In this document: positions 1-8,866 of the stretch, one piece after another
How the letters are laid out: the number at the start of each line of letters is the position of its first letter
Position numbering within the stretch: the stretch's first letter is position 1
Origin: Phaeobacter inhibens DSM 16374
Lineage (GTDB): Bacteria; Pseudomonadota; Alphaproteobacteria; Rhodobacterales; Rhodobacteraceae
Direction of reading: 5' to 3'
Length of the DNA stretch: 64,000 nucleotides
Assembly (NCBI RefSeq): GCF_000473105.1
Contig: NZ_AXBB01000008.1
Location: forward strand, 1 to 64,000
Program-made: the position numbers and the translations under genes
Notes under the pieces: model-generated
What the model was told of the DNA's origin: nothing
The model's input: the letters and a program-made list of their open reading frames with translations, nothing else
The model's database searches: none

Positions 1-141
1 TTTCATCCGTTCAGCCACGTAAAACAGCGGACGGCCTTCCTTCAGCAGCAACCAGGCCAGCAGCCCCAGCAGCACCGGGCCCAGCACCACCACCAGAAGA
101 CTGGCAAAAAAGAGATCAAAGAGGCGTTTGCGCCAGGTCAT
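1..141 (-). CDS. bacterial sugar transferase (N-terminal part only)
   Basis: Only the first 47 codons lie in the window; the gene runs off the left edge. The ATG at 141 opens MTWRKRLFDLFFASL followed by one hydrophobic membrane segment (about residues 10-33), then GRPLFYVAERMK. This matches the start of the Bac_transf family (PF02397: short basic tip, membrane anchor, then the G-P-x-F-x-x-x-R motif). Family members move a sugar phosphate from a nucleotide sugar to undecaprenyl phosphate and so start polysaccharide repeat units at the inner membrane. The next gene upstream on the same strand ends 12 bp away, so the two are probably cotranscribed. The sugar used cannot be read from this fragment. 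Confidence 0.8.
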   Translation of the reverse strand, partial: MTWRKRLFDLFFASLLVVVLGPVLLGLLAWLLLKEGRPLFYVAERMK

Positions 142-153
142 ATGCGAGTGTCC

Positions 154-1101
154 TTATCGGGATCGGGCGTTGGGCAGCAGGTCCAGCGCGCGCACCTCCG
201 CCACCAGATCAGCGGTTGTGGCAACAGGCAGGCGCGCTGGCAGATCTGCGGCAGGCACGGGCTGTGCCGCCAAAAGCCCGATCAGCCGGGTGACGTCAAG
301 CTGCACCTCGGCAATGGCCTGCGCGGGCGCGGGTCTGCGGGCAAACTCCAGCCCCGCCGCCTGCAACAGATCGCCCATCGCCACCAACCCGGGCTGGGCG
401 ATGTTCAGCACCTGCGGCAGATCGGGGCAGCGGATCAGGGTCGCAAGCACATCCGCCAGCGTCCGGGGACCGATATAGCTGCGCCGGGGCGTCTGCCCAT
501 CGGCAAATTGATCCAGACAGAATCCCGGCTGCCAGCCGCCCAGGATCGCATCGATGCCGGCAATATTGCCGATCCGGAGCAGGGTGACACCCAGCCCCAG
601 CTCTGCGGCGCGGGCGCGGGCGGCCTGTTCCATCTCGGCCTTGGCCAGGCCATAGGGCGCCACCGGGGCCAGCGGGGTGTCTTCCTGCAGCGGGCCAGAG
701 GCCGTGCCATAGACCGCCGCCGAAGAGGCCAGCAACACCCGCGGTGCCCCTGCGCCTGCGTCGCGCACATGCGCGGCCGCCTCCAGCGCGGCCAGCGCCA
801 GATCGCGATGTTGCACCAGCTGGCGCGCGCTCAGTTCCCGGCCCGCCGCACCGCCGGGCACCGGCCCCGCCAGACAGAGGATCGCCGCCGCGCCCCGCGC
901 CGCCTCTGCCAGCGCCTCCGGGTCCGCCAGCGGATCAAGGACATGCCAGGCCTGTGCGCCAGCCTCTGCCCCCTCAGGCCGCGCCCGCCGCTGCCAGCGC
1001 AGATCCGCCGCGGCAGAGGCCCATTGGTGGCGCAGGATCCCGCCAATCCGCCCGGAGGCGCCCAGGATCAATGTGGGTCTCAATGTGGGTGGAAAACGCA
1101 T
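154..1101 (-). CDS. NAD-dependent epimerase/dehydratase-like protein
   Basis: 315 residues from the ATG at 1101. An in-frame extension to 1608 runs through the oppositely oriented export gene and was discarded. Near the N terminus is LILGASGRIGG, a Rossmann GxxGxxG motif; SSAAVYG and YGLAKAE in mid-protein correspond to the Ser and YxxxK active-site elements of extended SDR enzymes (PF01370). The protein is short for the family. It lies just upstream of the sugar transferase, suggesting that it makes or alters the nucleotide sugar used by that enzyme. The substrate is unknown; it could be a 4-epimerase or a 4-keto reductase. Confidence 0.7.
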   Translation of the reverse strand: MRFPPTLRPTLILGASGRIGGILRHQWASAAADLRWQRRARPEGAEAGAQAWHVLDPLADPEALAEAARGAAAILCLAGPVPGGAAGRELSARQLVQHRDLALAALEAAAHVRDAGAGAPRVLLASSAAVYGTASGPLQEDTPLAPVAPYGLAKAEMEQAARARAAELGLGVTLLRIGNIAGIDAILGGWQPGFCLDQFADGQTPRRSYIGPRTLADVLATLIRCPDLPQVLNIAQPGLVAMGDLLQAAGLEFARRPAPAQAIAEVQLDVTRLIGLLAAQPVPAADLPARLPVATTADLVAEVRALDLLPNARSR

Positions 1102-1130
1102 CAGCCCCCCTGTTACCGTAGTGCTTGCGG

Positions 1131-1158
1131 TTGACGCAGACTGCATGCCCAGTATCTT
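1131..1158 (+). promoter_or_regulatory. sigma70-type promoter for the export lipoprotein gene
   Basis: TTGACG (1131-1136), a 16-bp spacer and TATCTT (1153-1158). It lies about 50 bp before the ATG at 1211, in the gap between the divergent epimerase-like gene and the export gene. Read by eye from the consensus; not tested. Confidence 0.5.
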
Positions 1159-1210
1159 GCGGAGAACAAAAATCAAGCCGTTTTCGGATGTTTTCGAACG
1201 AAGGATCCCC

Positions 1211-2350
1211 ATGCGCCGTCTTTCCCTCCTGCTTGCCGCTCTTGGTCTCGCTCTGCTGCCGGCAGCCTGCGGTCGTTTGCCCGGCGGTGCCCCCGCCAGC
1301 GAAGAGATCCTGAAAACCGCCGATGATGCGGATGCGGATTTTGCGCTGTATCCCGTCACCCGCGCCTTTCTGCCGACAGTGGCCCATTGGCCCGAAACCG
1401 GCCCGGAAAGCGGCGGTGCCCATCCCGGCAAGCGCCCGCTGAAATGGATCGGGGCCACCCAGGGCGCCAAGACCCAGATCATCCAGCCCGGGGATCTTCT
1501 GACCCTGCGGATCTGGGACAGCAGCGACAATTCCCTGCTGACCACCCCGGATGAAAAAATGGTGCAGCTGCAGGATGTGACGGTGGCGGCCAATGGCAGC
1601 ATCTTCATGCCTTATGTGGGCAATGTGAATGTGAACGGGCTGACCCCGGATCTGGCACGCGAAAAACTGCAGACCGCCATGGAAGAAATCGTGCCTTCGG
1701 CCCAGCTGCAGCTGGACATGACCGAAGGGCGCGGCAATTCGGTGGATCTGGTCAGCGGTGTCACCACCCCCGGCACCTATCCGATGCCGGATCGCAATTA
1801 CACGGTGATGGGGCTGATCGCGGCCGGCGGCGGCATCAGCGCCGACCTCAACAATCCGCAGATCCGTCTGGTGCGCGGGCGCAGCATCTATGGCACCTCG
1901 GTGGAGACCCTGCTCAATGATCCGCGCCGCGACACGCTGTTGCGCGGCGGCGACCGGGTGTTTGTGGAAGAGGACGCGCGCTATTTCCTCTCCTTCGGGG
2001 CAACCGGCCGTGAGGATCTGCACACGTTCACCAAGGATCAGATGTCGGCGATGGACGCCATGTCGGTCGCGGGCGGCTTTCAGGACAGCCGCGCCGACCC
2101 GCAGGGGCTTCTGGTGCTGCGCGAATATCCCGACAGCGCCCTCGCGCCGGGCCAGCGTGGCCCGCGCCAGCCCCGGGTGGTGTTCACGCTGGATCTCACC
2201 TCGGCCGATGGGCTGTTCTCGGCCCGCCGCTTCAAGATCAATTCCGGGGATCTCTTGATCGCCACCGAAGCGCCAGTGAATGATGCCCTGACCATCTCCA
2301 ATATCATCGGCAACTTCTTCGGCGTCTTCAGCCGCGCAGGCGCGCTCTGA
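1211..2350 (+). CDS. polysaccharide export outer-membrane lipoprotein (Wza/KpsD-like)
   Basis: 379 residues. The ATG at 1211 gives a lipoprotein signal peptide, MRRLSLLLAALGLALLPAAC, with the lipobox ending at Cys20. The mature part has the Poly_export domain (PF02563; QPGDLLTLRIWDSS through VTVAANGSIFMPYVGNVNVNG), then SLBB-like segments (GVTTPGTYPMPDRNYTVMG, and a second near DAMSVAGGFQDS). Such proteins form the outer-membrane channel for capsule or exopolysaccharide. No other OPX-type protein is seen in the window, so it may serve the KpsMTE-type exporter at 30-33 kb, the YjbEFH-like system, or both. A promoter lies upstream and a hairpin follows. The longer frame from 1073 has no membrane signal and was rejected. 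Confidence 0.88.
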   Translation: MRRLSLLLAALGLALLPAACGRLPGGAPASEEILKTADDADADFALYPVTRAFLPTVAHWPETGPESGGAHPGKRPLKWIGATQGAKTQIIQPGDLLTLRIWDSSDNSLLTTPDEKMVQLQDVTVAANGSIFMPYVGNVNVNGLTPDLAREKLQTAMEEIVPSAQLQLDMTEGRGNSVDLVSGVTTPGTYPMPDRNYTVMGLIAAGGGISADLNNPQIRLVRGRSIYGTSVETLLNDPRRDTLLRGGDRVFVEEDARYFLSFGATGREDLHTFTKDQMSAMDAMSVAGGFQDSRADPQGLLVLREYPDSALAPGQRGPRQPRVVFTLDLTSADGLFSARRFKINSGDLLIATEAPVNDALTISNIIGNFFGVFSRAGAL

Positions 2351-2372
2351 TCAGCCGCTGCTGAAAGCCGGC

Positions 2373-2408
2373 ACGCACAGGCTCCTCGTTTGCAGAAGGC
2401 CTGTGCGT
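2373..2408 (+). terminator. hairpin after the export lipoprotein gene
   Basis: Perfect 10-bp inverted repeat ACGCACAGGC (2373-2382) and GCCTGTGCGT (2399-2408), starting 23 bp after the stop codon. There is no T-run, so it may be a 3' stabilising or Rho-assisted structure rather than a simple intrinsic terminator. The rest of the gap up to 2635 is relatively AT-rich; I see no gene in it. Confidence 0.4.
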
Positions 2409-2635
2409 AATCCAGACAGCGCCCGAGCCTCAGGCCGTACGCGGGAAGAAACAACCTCAGGTGGAGAATTTACACTGGCCCTCCCGGCTCCTGGAGGCTA
2501 GTCTTCCCCTGTCCTATTTATCCCGGTTTCTGGCCTTGGGTTTGTGGTTGATTTCTGACCGTGAAGCCTACCCTGTCGGGGCTTGGGTCGTCTTATTATT
2601 TCGCAAAAACGCTTATTTAGAGTCCTTCTTTTCCG

Positions 2636-3523
2636 ATGAAACCGACAACTCTTCGAGTGACCGACAGCATGCGCAGGCTGCTGGCCGACCACCATGTGAT
2701 GCCAAAACCCTGGCGTAACGAACGGGATCTGACCGCGCTCAAACGGATCAGCTTTCCGCTAGATCTGAGCCTCTCGGTTCTCACCCGGCACGGGCTGAAA
2801 GCGGGGGGCCTACTGCCTCTCAGCAGCATCGGCTATATGAGCTACAGCCACTCACCTTCACGCAACTGGTCCGCCGGGGCCTTCTGTTCGATTGCGGCCG
2901 GGCTGCGGGTCCTGGGCGATCGCCACCCGATCCGGCGGGTGTCCTCCCATCCGTTTAGCTATGGGCCCTATTACGGAAAACTCGCCCGCGATCTGGGCGC
3001 TGAGACCTATGAACCACACGCCCGGTTCAACACCAAAACCCCACCTGTGCGCATAGGCAATGACGTCTGGATCGGGCGCGGGGTGCAGATGGCCGGCGGG
3101 ATCACCATCGGCAATGGCGCAGTGGTGGCTGCAGGCGCCATCGTCACCAAGGATGTGCCACCCTATGCCGTTGTTGGCGGGGTGCCGGCCCGGGTACTGA
3201 AATACCGGTTTGCAGCCCCGCTGATTGCTCGGCTGGAGGCCACGGCCTGGTGGGACTATCCGCTGGAAACGCTGGCAGCTTTCAAGATGGGGCATCCGCG
3301 CCGGTTCTGCAAAGCCTTCGAGCCGGAGGAAGCCAACCTGGCCAAACGTGAGGAACGCTGGATCACCGCCGCAGACCTGCAGGCGCTGGCAGCTCCGGTT
3401 GATGTCGCGCGAGCCTCATTGAGCAGAGCAATCACCCTGCCTGAAGGCCGCACACGGGGACCGGTGTCCAAACAAATTCGCCGTATTTCAGATCGCCTGA
3501 CGCGCATTGTGCGCTCAGCCTGA
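2636..3523 (+). CDS. hexapeptide-repeat acetyltransferase (CatB/Vat type)
   Basis: 295 residues. A left-handed beta-helix segment (about residues 80-195) has the xenobiotic/streptogramin acetyltransferase pattern: [21 protein letters not shown] with His97 at the usual catalytic position, SSHPFSYG, then [20 protein letters not shown] and [20 protein letters not shown]. The N-terminal 75 residues and the basic C-terminal tail are not typical of short CatB proteins. Given its neighbours, its acceptor is more likely a glycan than a drug, so O-acetylation of the exopolysaccharide is a reasonable guess. Its stop codon abuts the stop of rmlA on the opposite strand. Confidence 0.8.
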   Translation: MKPTTLRVTDSMRRLLADHHVMPKPWRNERDLTALKRISFPLDLSLSVLTRHGLKAGGLLPLSSIGYMSYSHSPSRNWSAGAFCSIAAGLRVLGDRHPIRRVSSHPFSYGPYYGKLARDLGAETYEPHARFNTKTPPVRIGNDVWIGRGVQMAGGITIGNGAVVAAGAIVTKDVPPYAVVGGVPARVLKYRFAAPLIARLEATAWWDYPLETLAAFKMGHPRRFCKAFEPEEANLAKREERWITAADLQALAAPVDVARASLSRAITLPEGRTRGPVSKQIRRISDRLTRIVRSA

Positions 3524-4414
3524 TCAGTTCAGCAGCCGTTCCAGATAGGCACCATAGGCGTTTTTGGCGAACATCTCGGCGCGGGTGCGCAGCTGGGCGG
3601 CGTCAATCCAGCCTGCCTCATGGGCGATTTCCTCGGGGCAGCCGGTCTGCAGCCCCTGGCGCTCTTGCAGGGTGCGCACGAAATTGCCCGCATCCAGCAG
3701 CGATCCATGGGTGCCGGTGTCCAGCCAGGCATAACCGCGGCCCATGGTCTCCACCCGGAGGGCGCCTTGGTCCAGATACATCTGCAACAGATCGGTGATC
3801 TCCAGCTCACCACGTGGGCTGGGCGTGACCTGCCGCGCCCGTTCCGGCGCACTGCCATCCAGGAAATACAGCCCCGTCACCGCATAGTTCGACGGCGGCA
3901 CGGCGGGTTTTTCGATGATCTCGCGGGCGCGGCCCTCGGCGTCGAAATCCACCACGCCATAGCGTTCCGGATCCGCCACGTGATAGCCAAAAACGGTGCC
4001 GCCGCTGGTCTGCGCATCCGCCGCCGCCAGCAGTTTTGGCAGACCATGGCCAAAGAACACATTGTCCCCCAGCACCAGCGCCGAGGGCGCGCCATCCAGA
4101 AAGTCTTCGGCCAGCACAAAGGCCTGCGCCAGACCGTCGGGGCTGGGCTGCTCCACATAGGTAAGAGAGATGCCCCACTGGCTGCCATCGCCCAGAAGCC
4201 GGGTGAACTGATCCTGATCCTGCGGCGTGGTGATGACGCAGATCTCGCGGATACCTGCCAGCATCAGCACCGACAGGGGGTAATAAATCATCGGCTTGTC
4301 ATAGAGCGGCAAGAGCTGTTTGCTGACCGCCATGGTGATCGGATAGAGCCGGGTGCCCGAACCACCTGCCAGAATGATGCCTTTGCGGCCCGCGCCGGAT
4401 GTGCCTGTGGTCAT
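3524..4414 (-). CDS. rmlA: glucose-1-phosphate thymidylyltransferase
   Basis: 296 residues; the usual size is about 290. It condenses dTTP with glucose-1-phosphate to dTDP-glucose, step 1 of dTDP-L-rhamnose synthesis, in the cytosol. Visible motifs are the nucleotide-binding loop [12 protein letters not shown] (residues 14-25), [44 protein letters not shown] and the C-terminal [16 protein letters not shown]. The ATG at 4414 overlaps the rmlD stop by four bases (ATGA), which fixes the start and implies translational coupling; the 30-codon extension upstream lies inside rmlD. It is the last gene of the rml operon. Confidence 0.96.
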   Translation of the reverse strand: MTTGTSGAGRKGIILAGGSGTRLYPITMAVSKQLLPLYDKPMIYYPLSVLMLAGIREICVITTPQDQDQFTRLLGDGSQWGISLTYVEQPSPDGLAQAFVLAEDFLDGAPSALVLGDNVFFGHGLPKLLAAADAQTSGGTVFGYHVADPERYGVVDFDAEGRAREIIEKPAVPPSNYAVTGLYFLDGSAPERARQVTPSPRGELEITDLLQMYLDQGALRVETMGRGYAWLDTGTHGSLLDAGNFVRTLQERQGLQTGCPEEIAHEAGWIDAAQLRTRAEMFAKNAYGAYLERLLN

Positions 4415-5259
4415 GCCCGCTCTCCCAGATCCTTCAGAATATCCTTCAGCCCGGCCTGCCAGTCCGGGCGTGTGATGCCAAAAACCCGCTCCAGAGTGCT
4501 GCAATCCAGCCGTGAGTTCAACGGCCGCGGCGCCGCGGTCGGATAGGCCGAACTGGGGATTTCCGCCACCGCACAGGGGATTTCTGCCTCGGTGAAAATC
4601 TCGGTGGCGACCCCGGCCCAGCTGGTCTCGGGCTGGCCTGCAAAATGATAGGTGCCGGATTTTTCAGGATCTGCGATCAGCTGACGGGCAATCTCGATAC
4701 AGGCGGCGGCGATGGCGCGGGCCGGGGTGGGCGCGCCGATCTGATCGGCCACCACACGCATCCGCTCGCGCTCTTTGCCCAGACGCAGCATGGTCTTGAC
4801 GAAATTACTGCCATGAGCCGACACCACCCAGGAGGTGCGCAGGATCACATGCGTCCCCCCCGTCAGGCGCACGGCCGCCTCGCCAAGCTGTTTGGAGCGC
4901 CCATAGGCATTGAGCGGCGCCACCGGTTCATCCGGATGCCAGGGGCTGCTGCCCTTGCCGTCGAAAACATAATCGGTGGAGAGGGTCACAAAGGGAATGC
5001 CCAGCGTGGCGCAGGTTTCGGCCATGACACCGGGGGTGGTGCCATTGATCAGTGTCGCCAGATCCTCCTCCGCCTCGGCCCGGTCCACAACCGTATAGGC
5101 GGCGGCATTGATCACCGCCGCAGGCGCATGGGCGCGGATCACCTCGGCGCAGGCCGCAGGATCCGTGAGATCCGCCTGATCGCGGCTCAGGCAGGTGACG
5201 GTTTCATCGGCCGCCAGCTCCCGCGCCACCTGACCGGTTTTGCCAAAAACAAGGATCAT
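4411..5259 (-). CDS. rmlD: dTDP-4-dehydrorhamnose reductase
   Basis: 282 residues, normal for RmlD. It reduces dTDP-4-keto-L-rhamnose to dTDP-L-rhamnose with NAD(P)H, the final step. The N terminus has [16 protein letters not shown] (GxxGxxG), TDYVFDG at residues 95-101, and the active-site pair in YGRSK (Tyr119, Lys123). It overlaps rmlA downstream by 4 bp and a 61-codon membrane ORF upstream by 4 bp, so the minus-strand order is C-B-(small ORF)-D-A. Confidence 0.95.
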   Translation of the reverse strand: MILVFGKTGQVARELAADETVTCLSRDQADLTDPAACAEVIRAHAPAAVINAAAYTVVDRAEAEEDLATLINGTTPGVMAETCATLGIPFVTLSTDYVFDGKGSSPWHPDEPVAPLNAYGRSKQLGEAAVRLTGGTHVILRTSWVVSAHGSNFVKTMLRLGKERERMRVVADQIGAPTPARAIAAACIEIARQLIADPEKSGTYHFAGQPETSWAGVATEIFTEAEIPCAVAEIPSSAYPTAAPRPLNSRLDCSTLERVFGITRPDWQAGLKDILKDLGERA

Positions 5260-5441
5260 ATGCGGCTCCTTTTACGCCATAGGTACAAGGCCAGAGCCCA
5301 GATACCCAGTTCCAGAACAAAGGTCCAATGCAGCAGGAAAGACAAAACCCAATGGGACTGTGCTGCGGGCACATAGCCCGATGGCAGATGCGCTGTCAGC
5401 ATCAGGACAGCGACCCCATAGAGGAAACTGTCCGGCAGCAT
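5256..5441 (-). CDS. small hydrophobic protein in the rml operon
   Basis: 61 residues, with two likely membrane segments (about 6-25 and 32-55) and the basic end [11 protein letters not shown] recognise no family. The case for it is positional: its TGA overlaps the rmlD ATG by four bases, the same coupling seen between rmlD and rmlA. Against it, no strong ribosome site precedes the ATG at 5441; instead there is a strong hairpin (5445-5507). There is no alternative in-frame start nearby. It may be a real small membrane protein or a coupling leader for rmlD. Confidence 0.45.
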   Translation of the reverse strand: MLPDSFLYGVAVLMLTAHLPSGYVPAAQSHWVLSFLLHWTFVLELGIWALALYLWRKRSRI

Positions 5442-5444
5442 GCC

Positions 5445-5507
5445 GGGCAGCGCCCGACCCTCCCCACGGGAGGGCGCTTCGCACCCGCCCAGGCTCGGGC
5501 GCTGCCC
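5445..5507 (-). repeat. nested inverted repeats between rmlB and the small ORF
   Basis: Outer arms GGGCAGCGCCCGA (5445-5457) and TCGGGCGCTGCCC (5495-5507) are perfect 13-bp complements. Inside, CCCTCCC (5458-5464) and GGGAGGG (5468-5474) form a 7-bp stem with a 3-base loop. In the rml transcript this structure follows the rmlB stop and occupies the small ORF's ribosome-binding region. It could protect the upstream message or limit readthrough or translation of rmlDA. There is no T-run. Confidence 0.6.
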
Positions 5508-5525
5508 TTTGTGGCCTATCTGCCG

Positions 5526-6578
5526 TCACTTTCCCGTCCCCAGCCGCTGGCCAACGCCGTCGCGGCTTTGCAGCGCGCGCCACCAGCTCTCATTGTCCAG
5601 ATACCACTGCACGGTCTTCTCCAGACCTTCCTCCACGGTGACGCTGGGCCGCCAGCCCAGTTCGTCGCGGATACGGGAGGGGTCGATGGCATAGCGGGCA
5701 TCATGGCCCGGCCGGTCCGTCACAAATGTGATCTGGTCCTTGTAAGATCCTCCGTCCTCCCGAGGCTGTTTCTCGTCAAGGATCGCACAGAGCGTCTCGA
5801 CCAGCTCCAGATTGCTGCGCTCATTCTCGCCGCCGATATTGTAGCTGCGCCCCACGCGCCCCTTGGAGACCACCAAGAGCAGCGCATCGGCATGATCCTC
5901 CACATAAAGCCAGTCGCGCACATTGGAGCCATCGCCGTAGATCGGCAGCGGTTTGCCCGCCAGCGCATTGAGGATCACCACCGGGATCAGCTTTTCGGGG
6001 AAATGATAGGGACCGTAGTTGTTGGAGCAATTGGTCAGCACCACCGGCAGGCCATAGGTCTCGCCCCAGGCGCGCACCAGATGATCGCTGGCGGCCTTGC
6101 TGGCGGAATAGGGCGAGCGCGGGTCATAGCCGGTCTCTTCGGTGAACATCACACTCGGGTCGGCAGGCAGGCTGCCATAGACCTCATCGGTGGAGATATG
6201 ATGGAACCGGAAGGCCTCCGGGCGGCCCGCCTCGGCCCAGTATTTGCGCGCCGCTTCCAGCATCTGATAGGTGCCGGTGATATTGGTCTCAATGAAATCA
6301 CCGGGCCCGTCGATGGAGCGGTCGACATGGGATTCTGCGGCCAGATGCATCACCACATCCGGGCGGTGCCGGGCAAAAACAGTGTCTAATGCGGCGCGAT
6401 CGCGGATATCGACCTGCTCAAAGGCGTAATTGGGGTTGCCCGCCACATCCGCCACATTGTCCAGACAGGCCGCATAGGTCAGCGCATCGAGGTTCACCAC
6501 CTGATGGCCGCGCGCCACCGCCAGTCGGACAACGGCCGAGCCGATGAACCCAGCGCCACCTGTCACCAAAATCTTCAT
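5526..6578 (-). CDS. rmlB: dTDP-glucose 4,6-dehydratase
   Basis: 350 residues, the usual length. It converts dTDP-glucose to dTDP-4-keto-6-deoxyglucose with bound NAD+. Visible: GGAGFIGS at residues 7-14, STDEVYG (129-135, with the catalytic Thr-Asp-Glu), [10 protein letters not shown] (Tyr157, Lys161), and [17 protein letters not shown], a signature of this enzyme. It starts 3 bp after the rmlC stop. The run of rmlC-rmlB-rmlD-rmlA makes a complete dTDP-L-rhamnose pathway. Confidence 0.97.
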   Translation of the reverse strand: MKILVTGGAGFIGSAVVRLAVARGHQVVNLDALTYAACLDNVADVAGNPNYAFEQVDIRDRAALDTVFARHRPDVVMHLAAESHVDRSIDGPGDFIETNITGTYQMLEAARKYWAEAGRPEAFRFHHISTDEVYGSLPADPSVMFTEETGYDPRSPYSASKAASDHLVRAWGETYGLPVVLTNCSNNYGPYHFPEKLIPVVILNALAGKPLPIYGDGSNVRDWLYVEDHADALLLVVSKGRVGRSYNIGGENERSNLELVETLCAILDEKQPREDGGSYKDQITFVTDRPGHDARYAIDPSRIRDELGWRPSVTVEEGLEKTVQWYLDNESWWRALQSRDGVGQRLGTGK

Positions 6579-6581
6579 CTC

Positions 6582-7136
6582 TTATCCTTCCCACACGAAG
6601 GGGCTGTCGAAGTCTTCAAACAGGGGCGCCGCAGCATCCTTTTCAGAAAGAACCGGTGTAGCGTCAAAGCCCCAGTCAATACCGCAGCTGTCCCAGGCCA
6701 CCCCGCCGTCACAGTCCGGCGCGTAATACGCATCGCATTTATACAGGACTTCGGTGCCGGGGCTGCGGGTGATGAATCCATGCAGAAACCCCGCCGGGAT
6801 CAGCAGCTGACGGCCATTTGCCGCCGACAGCTCCACCCCGGTCCAGCGCCCGTATGTGGGCGAGCCTTTGCGGATATCCACCGCCACATCAAACAGCGCC
6901 CCCTGGCCGCAGCGCACCAGCTTGGCCTGGGCATGGGGTGGCGCCTGAAAATGCAGCCCACGCAGGGTGCCAACCTCCATCGACAGCGAATGATTGTCCT
7001 GCACGAAATCGAAGTTGAGCCCCGCCTCGGCCATCCGCGCCTTGTTCCAGCTCTCGCAGAAAAACCCCCGCGCATCGCCAAACCGCGCCGGTGTCAGGAT
7101 CTTCACCCCCGGCAGGTCCGTGTCTTCAATCTGCAT
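6582..7136 (-). CDS. rmlC: dTDP-4-dehydrorhamnose 3,5-epimerase
   Basis: 184 residues, a one-domain cupin. It epimerises C3 and C5 of dTDP-4-keto-6-deoxyglucose before RmlD acts. The RGLHFQ motif carries the expected base (His62), with DVAVDIRKGSPTYGRW and IPAGFLHGF following as in the family. The ATG at 7136 is preceded by GGGGGAGAGGGC, a strong ribosome site; a 27-codon upstream extension has none. It is the first gene of the minus-strand rml operon, so the operon promoter should lie in 7137-7346. Confidence 0.95.
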   Translation of the reverse strand: MQIEDTDLPGVKILTPARFGDARGFFCESWNKARMAEAGLNFDFVQDNHSLSMEVGTLRGLHFQAPPHAQAKLVRCGQGALFDVAVDIRKGSPTYGRWTGVELSAANGRQLLIPAGFLHGFITRSPGTEVLYKCDAYYAPDCDGGVAWDSCGIDWGFDATPVLSEKDAAAPLFEDFDSPFVWEG

Positions 7137-7282
7137 GCCCTCTCCCCCGATCTGCTGCCGTGGTCCTGTCTTCTGTCCTAACGCCCAGACGCGCGTGACG
7201 CCACGGGAAAGGCACATTTTGCCTGCCGCTCTGCCCTGCGTGGGTCAAACAATGCGCCGACATATGATTTCATGGGAAATTA

Positions 7283-7311
7283 AACCTATCTCCGCAACGC
7301 CCTGATAGGTT
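7283..7311. promoter_or_regulatory. operator-like inverted repeat between rmlC and the metalloprotease gene
   Basis: AACCTATC (7283-7290) and GATAGGTT (7304-7311), perfect 8-bp arms 13 bp apart, ending 35 bp before the protease ATG. The site sits in the divergent gap between rmlC and the protease, so one regulator could act on both. The binding protein is unknown. Confidence 0.4.
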
Positions 7312-7346
7312 AAACGGAGCCACAGATAAAACAGAGGGATACAAAG

Positions 7347-8798
7347 ATGCCAACCTATCAGGATTACCGGGCGCTTCTGGTAGACGGGGCCGACGGCTGG
7401 CATGAGGGCAGCGAGGTCATTCGCTATCACTTTCTAACCTCGGTGCCGGACTATTACGACTATGATCCGGATTTTGGCGATTATGACGTCGGCGGAGAAT
7501 ACCTGCCCGAGGGGGCGACGGTGAATATGGATCCCGCCGAGCGGCAGATGATGCTGCAGGCGGTGGCGGCCTGGAATGAGGTGGCCAATCTGAACCTGAT
7601 CCCGGCCCGGGGCGGGACGGCGGATCTGACCTTTGCCAGCGCGCATTTTGCGGATGCCGGGCTGTTTGGTTTTATCGCCGATTTTCCAGACCCCTCCGAT
7701 CTGGGCACGCGCCCCTCTCCCGCCGGGGATCTCTGGCTCAACAACAGCAATCCCGATCAATATGTGCCGGGCATCGGGCCGATACTGGGGCATACCAGCT
7801 GGAACACCTATCTGCATGAGCTGGGCCATGCCCTTGGGCTGCATCACCCCAATGAGATGCCCGAGAATCCCACAACCCCTGGCCAGTTCACGGTGATGTC
7901 TTACCTGCCGCATCCCGGTGAAGCGGATCTGGACCAGGATCTTCAGGGCTGGGCGCTGACGCCGATGTTGTGGGATATGCAGGCGCTGCAGGCGCTTTAT
8001 GGTGCCAATACAGAGACCCGCACCGATGCCACCAGCTATTTCGGGGACGGTGACGGGCGCGGCGGTCAAGCCTATCAATATGGCGCGGATGGCATGACCG
8101 TGCAGGGTGGTGACGGGGTGGCGCGCAATGTCAGCCTGACCATTTGGGATGCCGGCGGGCAGGATCTGATTGATGCCTCCGATGTGGCGGGCGACAGCCG
8201 GATCGACCTGCGGCCCGGGCAGTATTCCACCATCGGGGCGCTGGAGAACAATGTCGCCATGGCCGCCGCCGTGCGGGTGGATGGCCGCACCCTGAACCTG
8301 ATCGAAGACGCCTGGGGCGGGGCAGGCAACGACCATCTGATCGGCAATGGCGCCGCCAATGAGCTGGCGGGCAATGCCGGGCGCGACACGCTGGCCGGGG
8401 CGCGCAACAGCGATGTGCTGATCGGCGGGCAGGGCAGTGACCGGCTGCAGGGCGGCAAGGGCCATGACGCGCTGGAGGGCGGACGCGGACGCGACACGCT
8501 GAAAGGCGGCGCCGGACAGGACACGCTGGACGGTGGCGACGGCAATGACCGTATGGCCGGGGGTCGGGGCGCGGATGTCTTTGTGTTCTCGCAAGGGGCG
8601 GATGTGGTGATTGATTTTCAGAGCAACGACCGCATCGATATGCGCGCCACCACCGGGGTCTCGGATTTTGCCGATCTGCGCGATGATCACCTTGAGGTCC
8701 GTGGCGCGGATCTGGTGATCCGGGATGACAACGGCTGGTCGCTCACCCTGCAGGACACGGCGTTTGACGTTCTCAGGGCGGATGACTTTCTGTTTTGA
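7347..8798 (+). CDS. serralysin-like RTX zinc metalloprotease
   Basis: 483 residues. The catalytic region has the metzincin zinc site HELGHALGLHH (His157, Glu158, His161, Gly164, His167) and a Met-turn FTVMSY (Met184), so it is a peptidase M10B-type enzyme. From about residue 325 come glycine/aspartate nonapeptide RTX repeats that bind calcium. The C terminus ends ADDFLF, the acidic-hydrophobic type I secretion signal. There is no Sec signal, as expected for T1SS export. The ribosome site GAGGG lies 8 bases before the ATG. It is divergent from rmlC and convergent with the next RTX gene. Likely roles are surface-protein processing, matrix turnover or nutrition. Confidence 0.9.
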   Translation: MPTYQDYRALLVDGADGWHEGSEVIRYHFLTSVPDYYDYDPDFGDYDVGGEYLPEGATVNMDPAERQMMLQAVAAWNEVANLNLIPARGGTADLTFASAHFADAGLFGFIADFPDPSDLGTRPSPAGDLWLNNSNPDQYVPGIGPILGHTSWNTYLHELGHALGLHHPNEMPENPTTPGQFTVMSYLPHPGEADLDQDLQGWALTPMLWDMQALQALYGANTETRTDATSYFGDGDGRGGQAYQYGADGMTVQGGDGVARNVSLTIWDAGGQDLIDASDVAGDSRIDLRPGQYSTIGALENNVAMAAAVRVDGRTLNLIEDAWGGAGNDHLIGNGAANELAGNAGRDTLAGARNSDVLIGGQGSDRLQGGKGHDALEGGRGRDTLKGGAGQDTLDGGDGNDRMAGGRGADVFVFSQGADVVIDFQSNDRIDMRATTGVSDFADLRDDHLEVRGADLVIRDDNGWSLTLQDTAFDVLRADDFLF

Positions 8799-8866
8799 GG
8801 GCGCCGCCAGTTCCTGCCTTATTGGTCTGATCTGAACCCGGCACATCTTCCAGGCCGGCCCCGGAA

